Source: CAZOZZ01 sp965262425
GTDB taxonomy: Bacteria > Acidobacteriota > Terriglobia > 20CM-2-55-15
Length of the DNA: 64,000 nt
Direction: 5' to 3'
NCBI GenBank assembly: GCA_965262425.1
Contig: OZ253536.1
Location: 3,100,001 to 3,164,000 of the forward strand
The notes below the pieces were generated by a model. That model was not told the origin of the DNA. It saw only the letters and a program-made list of their open reading frames with translations, and ran no database searches. Shown here piece after piece: positions 54,536-63,771 of this stretch. A program made the translations under genes and the position numbers. Each line of letters starts with the position of its first letter. The first letter of the stretch is position 1.

Positions 54536-56080
54536 GAGTCTGCGCGGCAAAGCGCGAAGAACTCGGAGCTATTGGGATTCGATAGGGTCTTGGGAGCAGA
54601 ACCGCCCGATTCTTTCGAAATGACCTGTTCGAAGCTGTGCGGACCTGAGTCGTTGGCCCCGGGGCTGGGTTGGTTGTCCCCGGTTTTGCGGACTAGGCCC
54701 ATTCGATCTTTCCGTTCATCCGTCGCAAGTTCACCGCCAGAGCCACCAGGTTCCATTCGCAGGTGACGTTGTCCAAACCTCGCAGACTGAATTGTCGAAA
54801 TCCGAGCACCGACTTGATCCACCCAAACGGTGGCTCACCGATGTGCTTTCGGGCCCGGTAACGATCACGTCCTCGCTGGGTTTTCATCTTGCGGATCATC
54901 CGACCCATCGCTGTGCTTTTGGGTGGGAGTGGGGCCGTGTCAATATCCTTCTCGCGGCCCATCGGGACGTACCCATCAATTTCTCGTCGTTCCAGCATTC
55001 GCAGATTCGACTCGGATCGGTATCCCGCATCCGCCAGTACCCGGTCCGGACTCTCGGACAGATTCTTGTTCAACTCATCCAGAGTCGGTGTCAACTGTCC
55101 GGTATCGGAAGCATTGTTGCTCACCGTTGTGGCGACGATGATTCGCGCCTCGGAATCCACCGCCGCCTGCGCGTTGTAGCATTGTTGGAATCCTTCCGTC
55201 GAGGTCTTCATAATCCGGCTTTCCGGATCGGTGAAGTTATCCTGGGCTTTGGGTTTGGGCTCACCCATGGGGCGTTTGAACGGCTTGCCCTTCTTGCCGC
55301 TTCCAGGCTTGTCGTCTCCCGGTTTCCTTTCCGCTTCCTGGTCGGCAGCCATCTGACGCTCTTCGAGTCGCTTCATCGCCGCCTGGATCGTGGTCCGTCG
55401 CTTCTCGTGCGTCGCCAATCCTTCGGGTAGTTCGTCTCCTCGCCGATCGGCCCCGTAACGCTGGTCTTCTTCCTCATCGGTCGCGGTTGCCCGATTGATC
55501 AGATCCCGAATCTGTTCCCCCAACTCGGTTTCCTGCTTCTTCATCCGTTCATAGCTCATCGCTTTGCGTTTGCTCGCATTCGCCCGCATCTTGGTTCCAT
55601 CCACCGCCACGGTTCCCATCTTCACCAGTCCCGCTTCTCGCGCCATTCTCACCACTTGCACAAACAGGTTCCCGAACTCCTCCAGATGCAGTTTGCGAAA
55701 ATCTGAAATCGTTCGGTGTGCCGGGAAGTTCGCCGATCCCAACATTCGGAACGCCACGTCTTCGCTCATCTTTGCCGCCATCTTCCTGGACGAAAACACC
55801 CCGGTCGCGTACCCATAGATCAGCACCTTCACCATCATCCGCGGATCGTACGCCTGATTGCCTGGTCCTTCACTTCCATACCGCTCTTCAAACGCGCTCA
55901 AATCCATCGCGTCCACGGCATCCGATATGAAATAGGACAGGTGATCTTCCGCCAGCCAATCTCTCAACGACGGCGGCATCAGCAGGCTCTGTTCCGGAAT
56001 ATAGGTCCGATAGGTTCGTGACATGTCCTACATCTTCGTTCCGGTACCGCCCAATTCCGGTCCTTCTGCCGCGCAGGCTC
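54536..56080 (-). mobile_element. IS1182-family insertion sequence
   Basis: 1545 bp. Ends GAGTCTGCGCGGCAAAGCG and, inverted, GAGCCTGCGCGGCAGAAGG. CTAG stands on both sides (54532-54535, 56081-56084), consistent with a 4-bp palindromic target duplication. It is the likely parent of the MITE at 20379. Confidence 0.88.
54693..56024 (-). CDS. IS1182-family transposase
   Basis: 443 residues. An N-terminal DUF772-type region (LAEDHLSYFISDAVDAMDLS; YDPRMMVKVLIYGYATGVFS) precedes a DDE domain with MGTVAVDGTKMRANASKRKA (Asp), LADAGYRSESNLRMLE (Asp) and KSVLGFRQFSLRGLDNVTCE near the Glu block. It is complete. Confidence 0.93.
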   Translation of the reverse strand: MSRTYRTYIPEQSLLMPPSLRDWLAEDHLSYFISDAVDAMDLSAFEERYGSEGPGNQAYDPRMMVKVLIYGYATGVFSSRKMAAKMSEDVAFRMLGSANFPAHRTISDFRKLHLEEFGNLFVQVVRMAREAGLVKMGTVAVDGTKMRANASKRKAMSYERMKKQETELGEQIRDLINRATATDEEEDQRYGADRRGDELPEGLATHEKRRTTIQAAMKRLEERQMAADQEAERKPGDDKPGSGKKGKPFKRPMGEPKPKAQDNFTDPESRIMKTSTEGFQQCYNAQAAVDSEARIIVATTVSNNASDTGQLTPTLDELNKNLSESPDRVLADAGYRSESNLRMLERREIDGYVPMGREKDIDTAPLPPKSTAMGRMIRKMKTQRGRDRYRARKHIGEPPFGWIKSVLGFRQFSLRGLDNVTCEWNLVALAVNLRRMNGKIEWA

Positions 56081-56238
56081 CTAGCCAACGAACGTGTGTG
56101 GGGTTTCGAGGAAGTGGACATCGACATCGACGATGAACTTGCCTTTCAACGTAGGCGTCCTACTACAGAGTAGACGCTTACCCCACCTGCCACTTTCAAA
56201 GAAAAGGAACTCTTACAATCATGTCAAGGACTCTCTTA

Positions 56239-57390
56239 GTGGTCCCCGTCAAACAGAGTGCACTTTAACCAGCTTCTTTCGAGCGCGTCGGACTTTCTCA
56301 AGAATATCGGAAGCCTGCGCGGTCCAGATGAACGGCTTAGGGCTCTGATTGTGACCGTCGACATAGTCCTCAACGGCCTGGATTAACTCTGGAACCGAAT
56401 GGAAAACTCCGCGCCGAAGCCGTTGCTCTGAAAGATCCCGGAAGAAACGTTCGACCATATTCAGCCACGACGCACTGGTCGGTGTGAAGTGCACATGAAA
56501 GCGCGGGTTGCGCTTGTGCCAGTCGACAACTTTCTGATGCTTGTGGGTCGCATAGTTGTCACAGATTATGTGGATCTGCTTGTCTTTAGGCACGGAGCGT
56601 TTGATCTGATTGAGAAACCGAATCCATTCCTGATGCCGATGCTTCGGCATGCAAGTCCCGATCACAGAGCCGTCCAGGGTATTGAGCGCGGCGAACATCG
56701 TGGTGGTTCCGTTGCGTTTGTAGTCGTGGGTCAAGGTGCCACACCGCCCCTTCTTCAGCGGTAACCCGGGCTGGGTGCGGTCCAGTGCCTGCATCTGGCT
56801 CTTCTCATCACAGGACAAGACGATGGCGTTTTCCGGTGGGTTCAGATACAGACCGACCACATCCTCCAGCTTCTCGGCAAATTGTTTGTCGTTGGACAGC
56901 TTGAAGGTTCCTGACAGGTGTGGCTTCAGGCCATGGGCCCGCCATATTCTCCCGACCGTCGAATCACTGACTCCGGTCGCCTTTGCCATCGAGGTACGGC
57001 TCCAATGCGTGGCGTTTGGGGGCTTCTCTTCAATCGTCTTCTTTACAATCCGGGCCCGCTTCCGTGCGCTGATGGAGGGAATCCGGCCGCTTCGCGGCGC
57101 GTCCTTCTCAATGCCTCCCAATCCATGTTTGGCGAAACGAGCACGCCATCGGCCAACCTTCTGAAGCGTCATCTTCAGCCGTGCTGCAATCTCCTCGTTC
57201 CTCAGACTCTCAGCCGCCAGCAACACAATTTGGGATCGTTCCGCCAACCGTACCGATGTACTACGGCTTCGCCTCAGTCGTTCCAGTTCCTTTCGTACCT
57301 GAACATCAAGATCAACCCTCGGTGCTTTCCTCATATCTATATCAGACGTTGGACAAGCACTTACATCTCATTAATTCTGGCGGACTACAT
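56239..57390 (-). mobile_element. IS630-family insertion sequence, copy 3 (diverged)
   Basis: 1152 bp between TA dinucleotides (56237-56238, 57391-57392). The left end GTGGTCCCCGTCAAACAG is the same as in copies 1 and 2; the right end is altered (inverted ATGTAGTCCGCC). It is clearly older than, or a sister lineage to, the two near-identical copies. Confidence 0.92.
56249..57334 (-). CDS. IS630-family transposase (copy 3)
   Basis: 361 residues, same length and DDE blocks as copies 1 and 2, with many substitutions in the N-terminal HTH half (such as KVGRWRARFAKHGLGG) and few in the catalytic half. Intact. Confidence 0.94.
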   Translation of the reverse strand: MRKAPRVDLDVQVRKELERLRRSRSTSVRLAERSQIVLLAAESLRNEEIAARLKMTLQKVGRWRARFAKHGLGGIEKDAPRSGRIPSISARKRARIVKKTIEEKPPNATHWSRTSMAKATGVSDSTVGRIWRAHGLKPHLSGTFKLSNDKQFAEKLEDVVGLYLNPPENAIVLSCDEKSQMQALDRTQPGLPLKKGRCGTLTHDYKRNGTTTMFAALNTLDGSVIGTCMPKHRHQEWIRFLNQIKRSVPKDKQIHIICDNYATHKHQKVVDWHKRNPRFHVHFTPTSASWLNMVERFFRDLSEQRLRRGVFHSVPELIQAVEDYVDGHNQSPKPFIWTAQASDILEKVRRARKKLVKVHSV

Positions 57391-57392
57391 TA

Positions 57393-57872
57393 GGACAACG
57401 CTTCGGCAACGCTTCTGCTACCGCTTTCACCATCCCCGGTGGAGCCCTCGCGGCTGGCCTCGCCCTTCATGTAACCGTCAACGGGCAGCTGACCACGTTC
57501 TTGCAGACTCCGGCCTCGGAGACTACCTCAATTACGTTCCCTGCGGCTCCTGCGGATCTCGCCATCATCAACTTCTATTCGGTGCCGACGACTCACGCAC
57601 AGTTGGCCGTCTTGTACACCGAGGCAACCCTCGACTTCGACGCAGTGCCGGATGAAGATGACCAGATCAAGACGGTGACGGTGGATGGTGCGCTTGTCGG
57701 TGATGCAGTGCTCCTGGCTCTGCCCGTACTCGGCACCAACAAAGTAACCTTTGACGCCTGGGTATCGGCGGCTGATACGGTCTCCGTGAAAGCGGCGAAC
57801 TACCTCATCGCCGGAGGTGCTCATCAGGACCTCACGCCGCTCACTTTCGGCGTCCTGGTGATCCACCGATAA
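57393..57872 (+). pseudogene. C-terminal part of a phage-like structural or fibre protein
   Basis: About 159 codons open from the edge of IS630 copy 3. GNASATAFTIPGGALAAGLA, then VTVNGQLTTFLQ, and at the end GTNKVTFDAWVSAADTVSVK with PLTFGVLVIHR resemble beta-rich phage tail/appendage proteins. The 5' part is not seen beyond the IS. No other phage genes are near. 57873-57990 holds nothing recognised. Confidence 0.45.
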
Positions 57873-57990
57873 GGCGTTAGAAAAAGGTACTAGGAAGGTA
57901 CTAGTATCTCCCGAATTGGCGGGAATGCGCGGTAATTGCCGGCACCTAAGTCTATGAAACAATTGACTTAAGTACCGCAACATCGTTTCG

Positions 57991-58461
57991 GTGACCGAAA
58001 GACCCGACCGGGTTGTCGGAATGCATTTCATGAACCCGGTTCCATTGAAGTCGATGGTGGAGGTCATTCGGGGCTACCATACCAGCGACGAAACGCTCGA
58101 GAGGGTGAACGAACTTCTGGCGTCCTGTGACAAGGAGTGTGTCGTCGTCAACGACATGCCGGGATTCGTTTCGAACCGGGTCTTGATGGTGACCGTCAAC
58201 GAGGCGATTTTCGTACTGCATGACCAGGTGGCCTCGGTAGCGGACGTGGACCGTCTCTTCAAGACCTGCTTCAGCCACAAGATGGGGCCGCTCGAGACCG
58301 CCGACTTGATCGGTCTGGACACAATCCTCTTTTCGCTCGAAGCCCTTTGTGAAGCTTATAACGACAACAAGTTCAGGCCCTGCCCCCTCCTCAAGAAGAT
58401 GGTTCATGCCGGACTTCTCGGACGGAAGAGTGGCCGTGGGTTCTATTCATACGAGGAATAA
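57991..58461 (+). pseudogene. 3-hydroxyacyl-CoA dehydrogenase (FkbK-like), N-terminally truncated
   Basis: 156 codons from GTG 57991. Present are VTERPDRVVGMHFMNPVPLK, SNRVLMVTVNEAIFVLHDQ and MGPLETADLIGLDTILFSLE, ending GRKSGRGFYSYEE, that is the end of the NAD domain and the whole C-terminal domain. The first 130 or so residues with the GxGxxG dinucleotide site are absent. In hydroxymalonyl-ACP pathways this enzyme (FkbK) oxidises glyceryl-ACP. The loss would disable the gene unless another copy exists. Confidence 0.8.
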
Positions 58462-58466
58462 CAGGG

Positions 58467-58712
58467 GTGGAAGAGCGCAAGGCGAAAATCCGAACCTTTC
58501 TCGGCAAGCATCTCGGCGGCCATACGCTTGAGGACGACGAGGATATCTTTGCGCGCGGATTCGTGAACTCTCTCATGGCGATGCAACTGGTTACCTTTAT
58601 CGAGAAGGCGTTCTCGGTCGAGATCGACGATGAGGATCTCGACCTGGACAATTTTCGCTCCGTGGACGCGATGGATGCCCTACTGGACCGAAAGGTCGGG
58701 AGCGTGACATGA
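58467..58712 (+). CDS. Stand-alone acyl carrier protein (FkbJ-like)
   Basis: 81 residues, GTG start. The carrier fold has its phosphopantetheine serine at S35 in ARGFVNSLMAMQLV. Acidic helices follow. In FkbGHIJK-type systems this ACP carries the glyceryl unit while it is oxidised to hydroxymalonyl. It overlaps the next gene by 4 nt. Confidence 0.88.
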   Translation: MEERKAKIRTFLGKHLGGHTLEDDEDIFARGFVNSLMAMQLVTFIEKAFSVEIDDEDLDLDNFRSVDAMDALLDRKVGSVT

Positions 58713-59881
58713 AGGCGGGCGGAGCGTTACCACTTCCAGATGAATCCGGGTTGTGGCTGAGCCTCTCCGAGGACCAGCGCATGAAACGGGACGAGTACCG
58801 CCGTTTCTCCGAGGAGCGCATCCTGCCCAACGCCGCCACATGGGATCGGGAGGGGGAAATGCCCCGCGAGGCGGTCGATGATCTCATCACGGCCGGCTAT
58901 TTGGGGGCGGTGCTTCCCCGCGGGGGTGGGCCGGGCCTCGACCCGTTGCTCTACGGGCTGCTAACCGAGGAAATCGGCCGCGGTTGTTCGTCCCTGCGAT
59001 CGCTGATGACGGTTCACGACATGGTGTGCGTCACCTTGGCCAGGTGGGGTAGCGCGGAGTTACGGCGGGAGTTTCTTCCCCTGCTCGCTTCCTGTGACGT
59101 GCTTGGCGCCCTGGCCATCAGTGAGCCCGCTATTGGCAGCGACGCGGCAGGAGTCACTCTGGCGGCAAGGCGCGAGGGGGGCGACTATGTCCTCGACGGC
59201 ACCAAGCGCTGGATCACGTTTGGCCGCATCGCGGATGTTGTCCTGACGCTGGCCCGCGAAGGGGACGGGAAGCTCACGGCATTTCTGGTGGATGCGCGGA
59301 GCACGGGCTTGACCCGCCATCCTCTTCAAGTGTCCGGAACCCGCGCGGCGATGCTTGCCGAACTGCGTTTCGAAGCTTGCCGGGTTCCAACCGACAGGGT
59401 GGTCGGCCGGCCAGGATTTGGATTCTCGCATGTCATGGCGACGGCCCTGGATCACGGTCGATACAGTGTCGCCTGGGGTTCGGTCGGCATCGCGCAAGCA
59501 TGCCTCAACGCATCGATGGGTCACGCCTCTACGCGACGGCAATTCGGCAAGCGATTGGACGAACACCAACTGGTGCGCCGACTGTTGACGGAAATGATCG
59601 CCCAGAGCCAGGCAGCGCGGCTGCTGTGTTGTCGTGCCGGTACGCTTCGCCAGGATGGGGACGCCGGCGCCATCCCGGAAACTCAACTTGCCAAGTACTT
59701 CGCTTCCCGCGCGGCGGTTTCGGCAGCAAACGATGCGATTCAGATCCACGGGGCATGGGGTATATCAGAGGATATGCCCCTGTCCCGGTTCCTGCGCGAC
59801 GCCAAGGTCATGGAGATTATCGAAGGCAGCAGCCAGATCATTCAGAACACATTGCCGCAGTATCCACTTCCCGAGCTTTAA
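58709..59881 (+). CDS. Acyl-CoA dehydrogenase-type oxidase (FkbI-like)
   Basis: 390 residues. Flavin domain motifs: LGALAISEPAIGSDAAGVTL, YVLDGTKRWITFGRIADVVL and DAIQIHGAWGISEDMPLSRF with RDAKVMEIIEGSSQIIQNTL. In context it should complete the oxidation of the ACP-bound unit to hydroxymalonyl-ACP. A general acyl-CoA dehydrogenase is possible, but position between the ACP and the FkbH-like gene favours the first. Confidence 0.88.
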   Translation: MKAGGALPLPDESGLWLSLSEDQRMKRDEYRRFSEERILPNAATWDREGEMPREAVDDLITAGYLGAVLPRGGGPGLDPLLYGLLTEEIGRGCSSLRSLMTVHDMVCVTLARWGSAELRREFLPLLASCDVLGALAISEPAIGSDAAGVTLAARREGGDYVLDGTKRWITFGRIADVVLTLAREGDGKLTAFLVDARSTGLTRHPLQVSGTRAAMLAELRFEACRVPTDRVVGRPGFGFSHVMATALDHGRYSVAWGSVGIAQACLNASMGHASTRRQFGKRLDEHQLVRRLLTEMIAQSQAARLLCCRAGTLRQDGDAGAIPETQLAKYFASRAAVSAANDAIQIHGAWGISEDMPLSRFLRDAKVMEIIEGSSQIIQNTLPQYPLPEL

Positions 59882-59896
59882 CGAGAAAGGGCTGAA

Positions 59897-60954
59897 ATGC
59901 AAGAGCAGCACGAGCAACCAGCGAGAACCGCCAAGGTGTTGGTCTGGGACCTGGACAATACCCTGTGGGACGGAACCTTAGCCGAGGGAGATGACGTCCA
60001 GCTTCGGCCCAGGGCGCGTGAGGTCATCGAGACCCTCGACCAACGCGGCATTCTTCTTTCGGTCGCGAGCAAGAACGATCCCAGCCAGGCCCTCGAACGG
60101 CTCGGCCAATTGGGACTGGCAGATTTTTTCTCTATCCCCAGATCAGCTGGGACGCCAAGTCCAAGGGAATCGCGGCGATTGCCGAGAAGATCAACGTCGC
60201 TCTCGACCGAATCGCCTTCATCGACGATCAGCCGTTCGAACTGGACGAGGTGCAGCATACTCATCCGGAAGTGATGACCCTGGGCGCCGCGGAACTCGAC
60301 CGCTTGTTGGACCGTCCGGAGTTCCAGCCACGGTTCATCACGGATGAGTCCACGATGCGGCGGCGCATGTACAGGGCCGATATCGTACGCAATACCGCCC
60401 AAGAGGACTATGAAGGTCCGGACGAGGCTTTTCTCGCCTCGCTGGGAATGAAGTTTTCCATCGCATTGGCCCAGGAGGGAGATCTCCAGCGCGCGGAGGA
60501 GTTGACGGTCCGGACCAATCAGCTGAACTCGACGGGGATCACGTATTCCTATGAGGAGCTGGATGCGTTACGCAGTTCAGAGAATCAACGGCTCCTGGTC
60601 GCGGATTTGACCGACAAATACGGCCCTTACGGCAAGATCGGTCTTGCCCTGCTCGAGGTCGGACCCGCCATTTGGACCCTTGATCTTCTCTTGATGTCAT
60701 GTCGGGTGATGGCGCGTGGGGTCGGGACCATCATGCTGAGCTATCTCCTGCAGGAGGCCTCGGCCGCAGGCGTGGGCTTTCGTGCAAAGCTCAAGAATAC
60801 GGACCGCAACCGCATGATGAGAGTGACCTATCGTTTCGGCGGGTTCGTCGAGGTGGAGCGGGATGGAGACACAGCCATACTCGAGAATGACCTGACCAAC
60901 ATCCAGCCGTTTCCCGACTATGTCGAGATCGACCTTCCCGGTCGGATCGTATGA
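59897..60954 (+). pseudogene. FkbH-like glyceryl-loading HAD enzyme with one frameshift
   Basis: Two frames make one protein of about 352 residues. The HAD motif VWDLDNTLWDG (D18, D20) and SVASKNDPSQALERLGQLGL are in the first. At 60124-60129 six T stand where seven keep the frame, and the rest follows in the next frame: SWDAKSKGIAAIAEKINVAL, FIDDQPFELDEV, then the GNAT-like part RTNQLNSTGITYSYEEL and LLMSCRVMARGVGTIMLSYL. FkbH loads and dephosphorylates 1,3-bisphosphoglycerate on the ACP. One missing T in a homopolymer may be a sequence error. The stop overlaps the next ATG by 4 nt. Confidence 0.85.
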
Positions 60955-62684
60955 AGTCATCCATGACCAGTTCGGTTGGGTTTGCCAGCTTGGTGGATTA
61001 CCTTCGAGACCAGGCGGCGCGGCGTCCGGACGTGATGGCGTTCGCCTGGCTCGATGATGGGGAGAATGAATCGGACCGGCTGACTTACGCGGAACTGGAT
61101 CGACAGGTACGGGCGACGGCGGCGCTCCTTGGGGAAAGGCGCATGAGTGGCGAGCGCGTCCTGCTCTTGCTGCCTCCGGGTCTGGATCTTGTGAAGGCTT
61201 TGTACGCGTGCCTCTACGCGAATGCCGTGGCGGTAACGACAGCGTTGCCGTCGCCACGTGGCGGCGACACGCTCGCACGCATGTTGTCGATCGCCCAGGA
61301 CTCGATGCCGGGGGCCATCTTCACGACGCCGGCGCTCAAGGAGACCTTCGGGAGCCAGGTCGGGCGTCACGAGGGCTTCAAGGATGCTCTGTGGTTGACG
61401 GAGGATGATGTCGACGTCCAGGCCGAATGGCGGGATGCCGGCAGACGCCGCGAGGACCTGGCCTTCCTTCAATACACGTCCGGCTCGACGGCCTCCCCCC
61501 GGGGCGTCATGATCAGCCATGGGAACCTTGTTCACAACGCGGAACAGATCCGACAGGCGATGGGCCACACCGAAGGCGCGACCGGCGTCTCCTGGCTGCC
61601 TCTTCAACATGACATGGGCCTGGTCGGCTGCGTCTTCGAACATGCGTACGCGGGGATGAGCACGGCCCTCATGTCGCCCCTCCACTTCATACAGAGGCCG
61701 GTGCACTGGTTGCGCGCCATCAGCAAGTACGGCGCCCATACGAGCGGGGCACCCAACTTCGCATTTGATCTTTGCGTTAGGAAGGTAAAGCCGGAGCAAT
61801 GTGAAGGGCTGGATCTCAGTTGCTGGAAAGTGGCATTCAACGGCTCGGAGCCCATCAGCGCGACGACCCTGGAGCGGTTCGCCGATCGTTTTGGCCCCCT
61901 GGGTTTTCGCCCCGAAGCACTTTTCCCCTGCTACGGCATGGCGGAATGCACGCTCTTAGTCAGTGGCTCCGGTTATGGCGAAACGCCGGTCACGAAGACT
62001 TATGAATCCTCGGCGTTGATGGCCGGGCGAATAGCGGCGGCCAACGGTGACGGAGAGGCCAGGAGACTGGCCAGCAGCGGTCGGGTCTGGGGCTTTGACG
62101 TCGTGATCGTCGACCCGGAAACCCGCGTCCGGTCCGCTCCCGGTCAGATCGGCGAGATCTGGCTGTCCGGCCCCAGTGTCTGCATGGGCTATTGGGAGCT
62201 GCCGGAGCCGAGCGAGGCCACGTTCCGCGCGCACCTCGCCGGGGAACCCGAAGCCGGCGACTTCCTGCGCACCGGGGACCTTGGCTTCCTGGATGAAGGA
62301 GAGCTTTTCGTGACCGGACGGATCAAGGACCTGATCATCATCGCCGGCCGGAATCATCATCCGCAGGACATCGAGTTCACGGTGCAGGAAGGCTTGGCGA
62401 ACCTGCGTCCCGGCGCCTGCGCCGCCTTGCCGGTCGACGTTGAGGAGGAAGAGAAGTTGGTGGTCCTGTTGGAGGTCCGTCAAGGGCTCGAACTCACCGA
62501 GACTGGAAAATCGGTCCGCCGGCTGGTGGCCGCGGCGCATGATCTGCGAACGCACGACGTGGCGTTGGTCCGCCCGGGAACCCTGCGCAAGACGACGAGC
62601 GGCAAGATCCGGCGCCAAGCCTGCAGGGCCGACTATCTCGACGGCACGCTGATCCGTTGGGACACTGGACAGGGAGGCGACTAA
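60951..62684 (+). CDS. Fatty acyl-AMP ligase (FAAL)
   Basis: 577 residues. ANL fold: AFLQYTSGSTASPRGVMISH (P-loop), VSWLPLQHDMGLVGCVFEHA, FPCYGMAECTLLVSG, FLRTGDLGFLDEGELFVTGR and IIIAGRNHHPQDIEFTVQEG. The last pattern is typical of FAALs, which activate a fatty acid as its adenylate and pass it to an ACP to start a lipopeptide or polyketide. The carrier protein at 63772 is the natural acceptor. Confidence 0.92.
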   Translation: MKSSMTSSVGFASLVDYLRDQAARRPDVMAFAWLDDGENESDRLTYAELDRQVRATAALLGERRMSGERVLLLLPPGLDLVKALYACLYANAVAVTTALPSPRGGDTLARMLSIAQDSMPGAIFTTPALKETFGSQVGRHEGFKDALWLTEDDVDVQAEWRDAGRRREDLAFLQYTSGSTASPRGVMISHGNLVHNAEQIRQAMGHTEGATGVSWLPLQHDMGLVGCVFEHAYAGMSTALMSPLHFIQRPVHWLRAISKYGAHTSGAPNFAFDLCVRKVKPEQCEGLDLSCWKVAFNGSEPISATTLERFADRFGPLGFRPEALFPCYGMAECTLLVSGSGYGETPVTKTYESSALMAGRIAAANGDGEARRLASSGRVWGFDVVIVDPETRVRSAPGQIGEIWLSGPSVCMGYWELPEPSEATFRAHLAGEPEAGDFLRTGDLGFLDEGELFVTGRIKDLIIIAGRNHHPQDIEFTVQEGLANLRPGACAALPVDVEEEEKLVVLLEVRQGLELTETGKSVRRLVAAAHDLRTHDVALVRPGTLRKTTSGKIRRQACRADYLDGTLIRWDTGQGGD

Positions 62685-63755
62685 GTGCCGTCGGAAGCGA
62701 ATACCCTTGAGATTGAGGAACCCCTGTTGGGCTGTCTGAGACAGGCACTCGACGACCCGGGTCTGGACTACTGTAGCGCGCCCCATCAGATCCTGGGAGG
62801 CAACGAAAACGATATCTTTTCGTTTCGATTGAAGGCGGCGGCACCCTTCGACCAGCCGTTGATTCTTCGTCTATTCCGGGCGGACGCGACCCCCGACCGT
62901 GCCCGTAAAGAGGCGGCGGTGCACCGCGCTGTGACCACGCAGGGGCTTGCCGCACCGCGCGTTCTGCTGGTTGGTGACGAGCACAACTGCGATGGCCGTT
63001 CCTTCCTGATCATGGCGCACGTTGCCGGCCGGTCGGCGCTTGGGCTCCTGCATCCCTCTCTCTTACTGCGGCTCCCCTCGCTGCACGCCGAAACGATGAT
63101 CGCGCTCCACCGGCTCGACGCGGGCGTGTTCCTGAACTCGGCCGAGGCTGCCGGGCTCGATCGGCTGTCGGTAACGCTGAACCTCGATCGTCAGACGGCC
63201 GAGAGAAAGGCGGCCAGGGACTTTCCATCGTTGGAGCGGCTCGACGCCTGGCTGGAACAAAATCGCCCGGACGACGGCCCGCCGGTGATTGCGCACGGAG
63301 ATCTGCATCCGTTTAACCTCATGATCGACAATGGCCGGGTGAGCGCCGTGCTCGACTGGACCCGGGCCGTCATCGCGCCACGCGAATATGACATCGCAGC
63401 CAACCGCGTCATTGTTCGCTATGGGCCGGTCGTCGGAAACGCGCCGCTGAGGACACTCTTGCCCCTGATGCGGCGCTGGGTGCTGGGGCGCTTCGAGGCG
63501 ATCTACCGCGCCGAACTGCCAATCGACGAACCGCTTGTGCGCTATTTCGAGGTGCGGCAGGCCTTCGATGTTCTGACCAACGTGGCCTTGTTGCGCCGGG
63601 CCAAAGCCTCGGATTCCGAGGCTTTGCCGGAGCGTGACAAGGAGTCGGGGGCTTTCGACGGCCCAAATCTGCGGGGAATGTTGGCCCGCGTGGAGCAAAT
63701 ATCTGGAATCCGGGTGGAACTGCCCCCGGTCGCCCCAACTAACACAGGCTCATAG
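62685..63755 (+). CDS. APH/choline kinase-fold phosphotransferase
   Basis: 356 residues, GTG directly after the FAAL stop. Kinase-like fold: catalytic loop VIAHGDLHPFNLMIDNG and metal site VSAVLDWTRAVIAPREYDIA. N-lobe ILGGNENDIFSFRL and LILRLFRADATPDRARKEAA. It could phosphorylate the product or a hydroxyl precursor, or give self-protection. Position within the operon supports a pathway role. Confidence 0.85.
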   Translation: MPSEANTLEIEEPLLGCLRQALDDPGLDYCSAPHQILGGNENDIFSFRLKAAAPFDQPLILRLFRADATPDRARKEAAVHRAVTTQGLAAPRVLLVGDEHNCDGRSFLIMAHVAGRSALGLLHPSLLLRLPSLHAETMIALHRLDAGVFLNSAEAAGLDRLSVTLNLDRQTAERKAARDFPSLERLDAWLEQNRPDDGPPVIAHGDLHPFNLMIDNGRVSAVLDWTRAVIAPREYDIAANRVIVRYGPVVGNAPLRTLLPLMRRWVLGRFEAIYRAELPIDEPLVRYFEVRQAFDVLTNVALLRRAKASDSEALPERDKESGAFDGPNLRGMLARVEQISGIRVELPPVAPTNTGS

Positions 63756-63771
63756 AAGCGGAGCCCCGACG

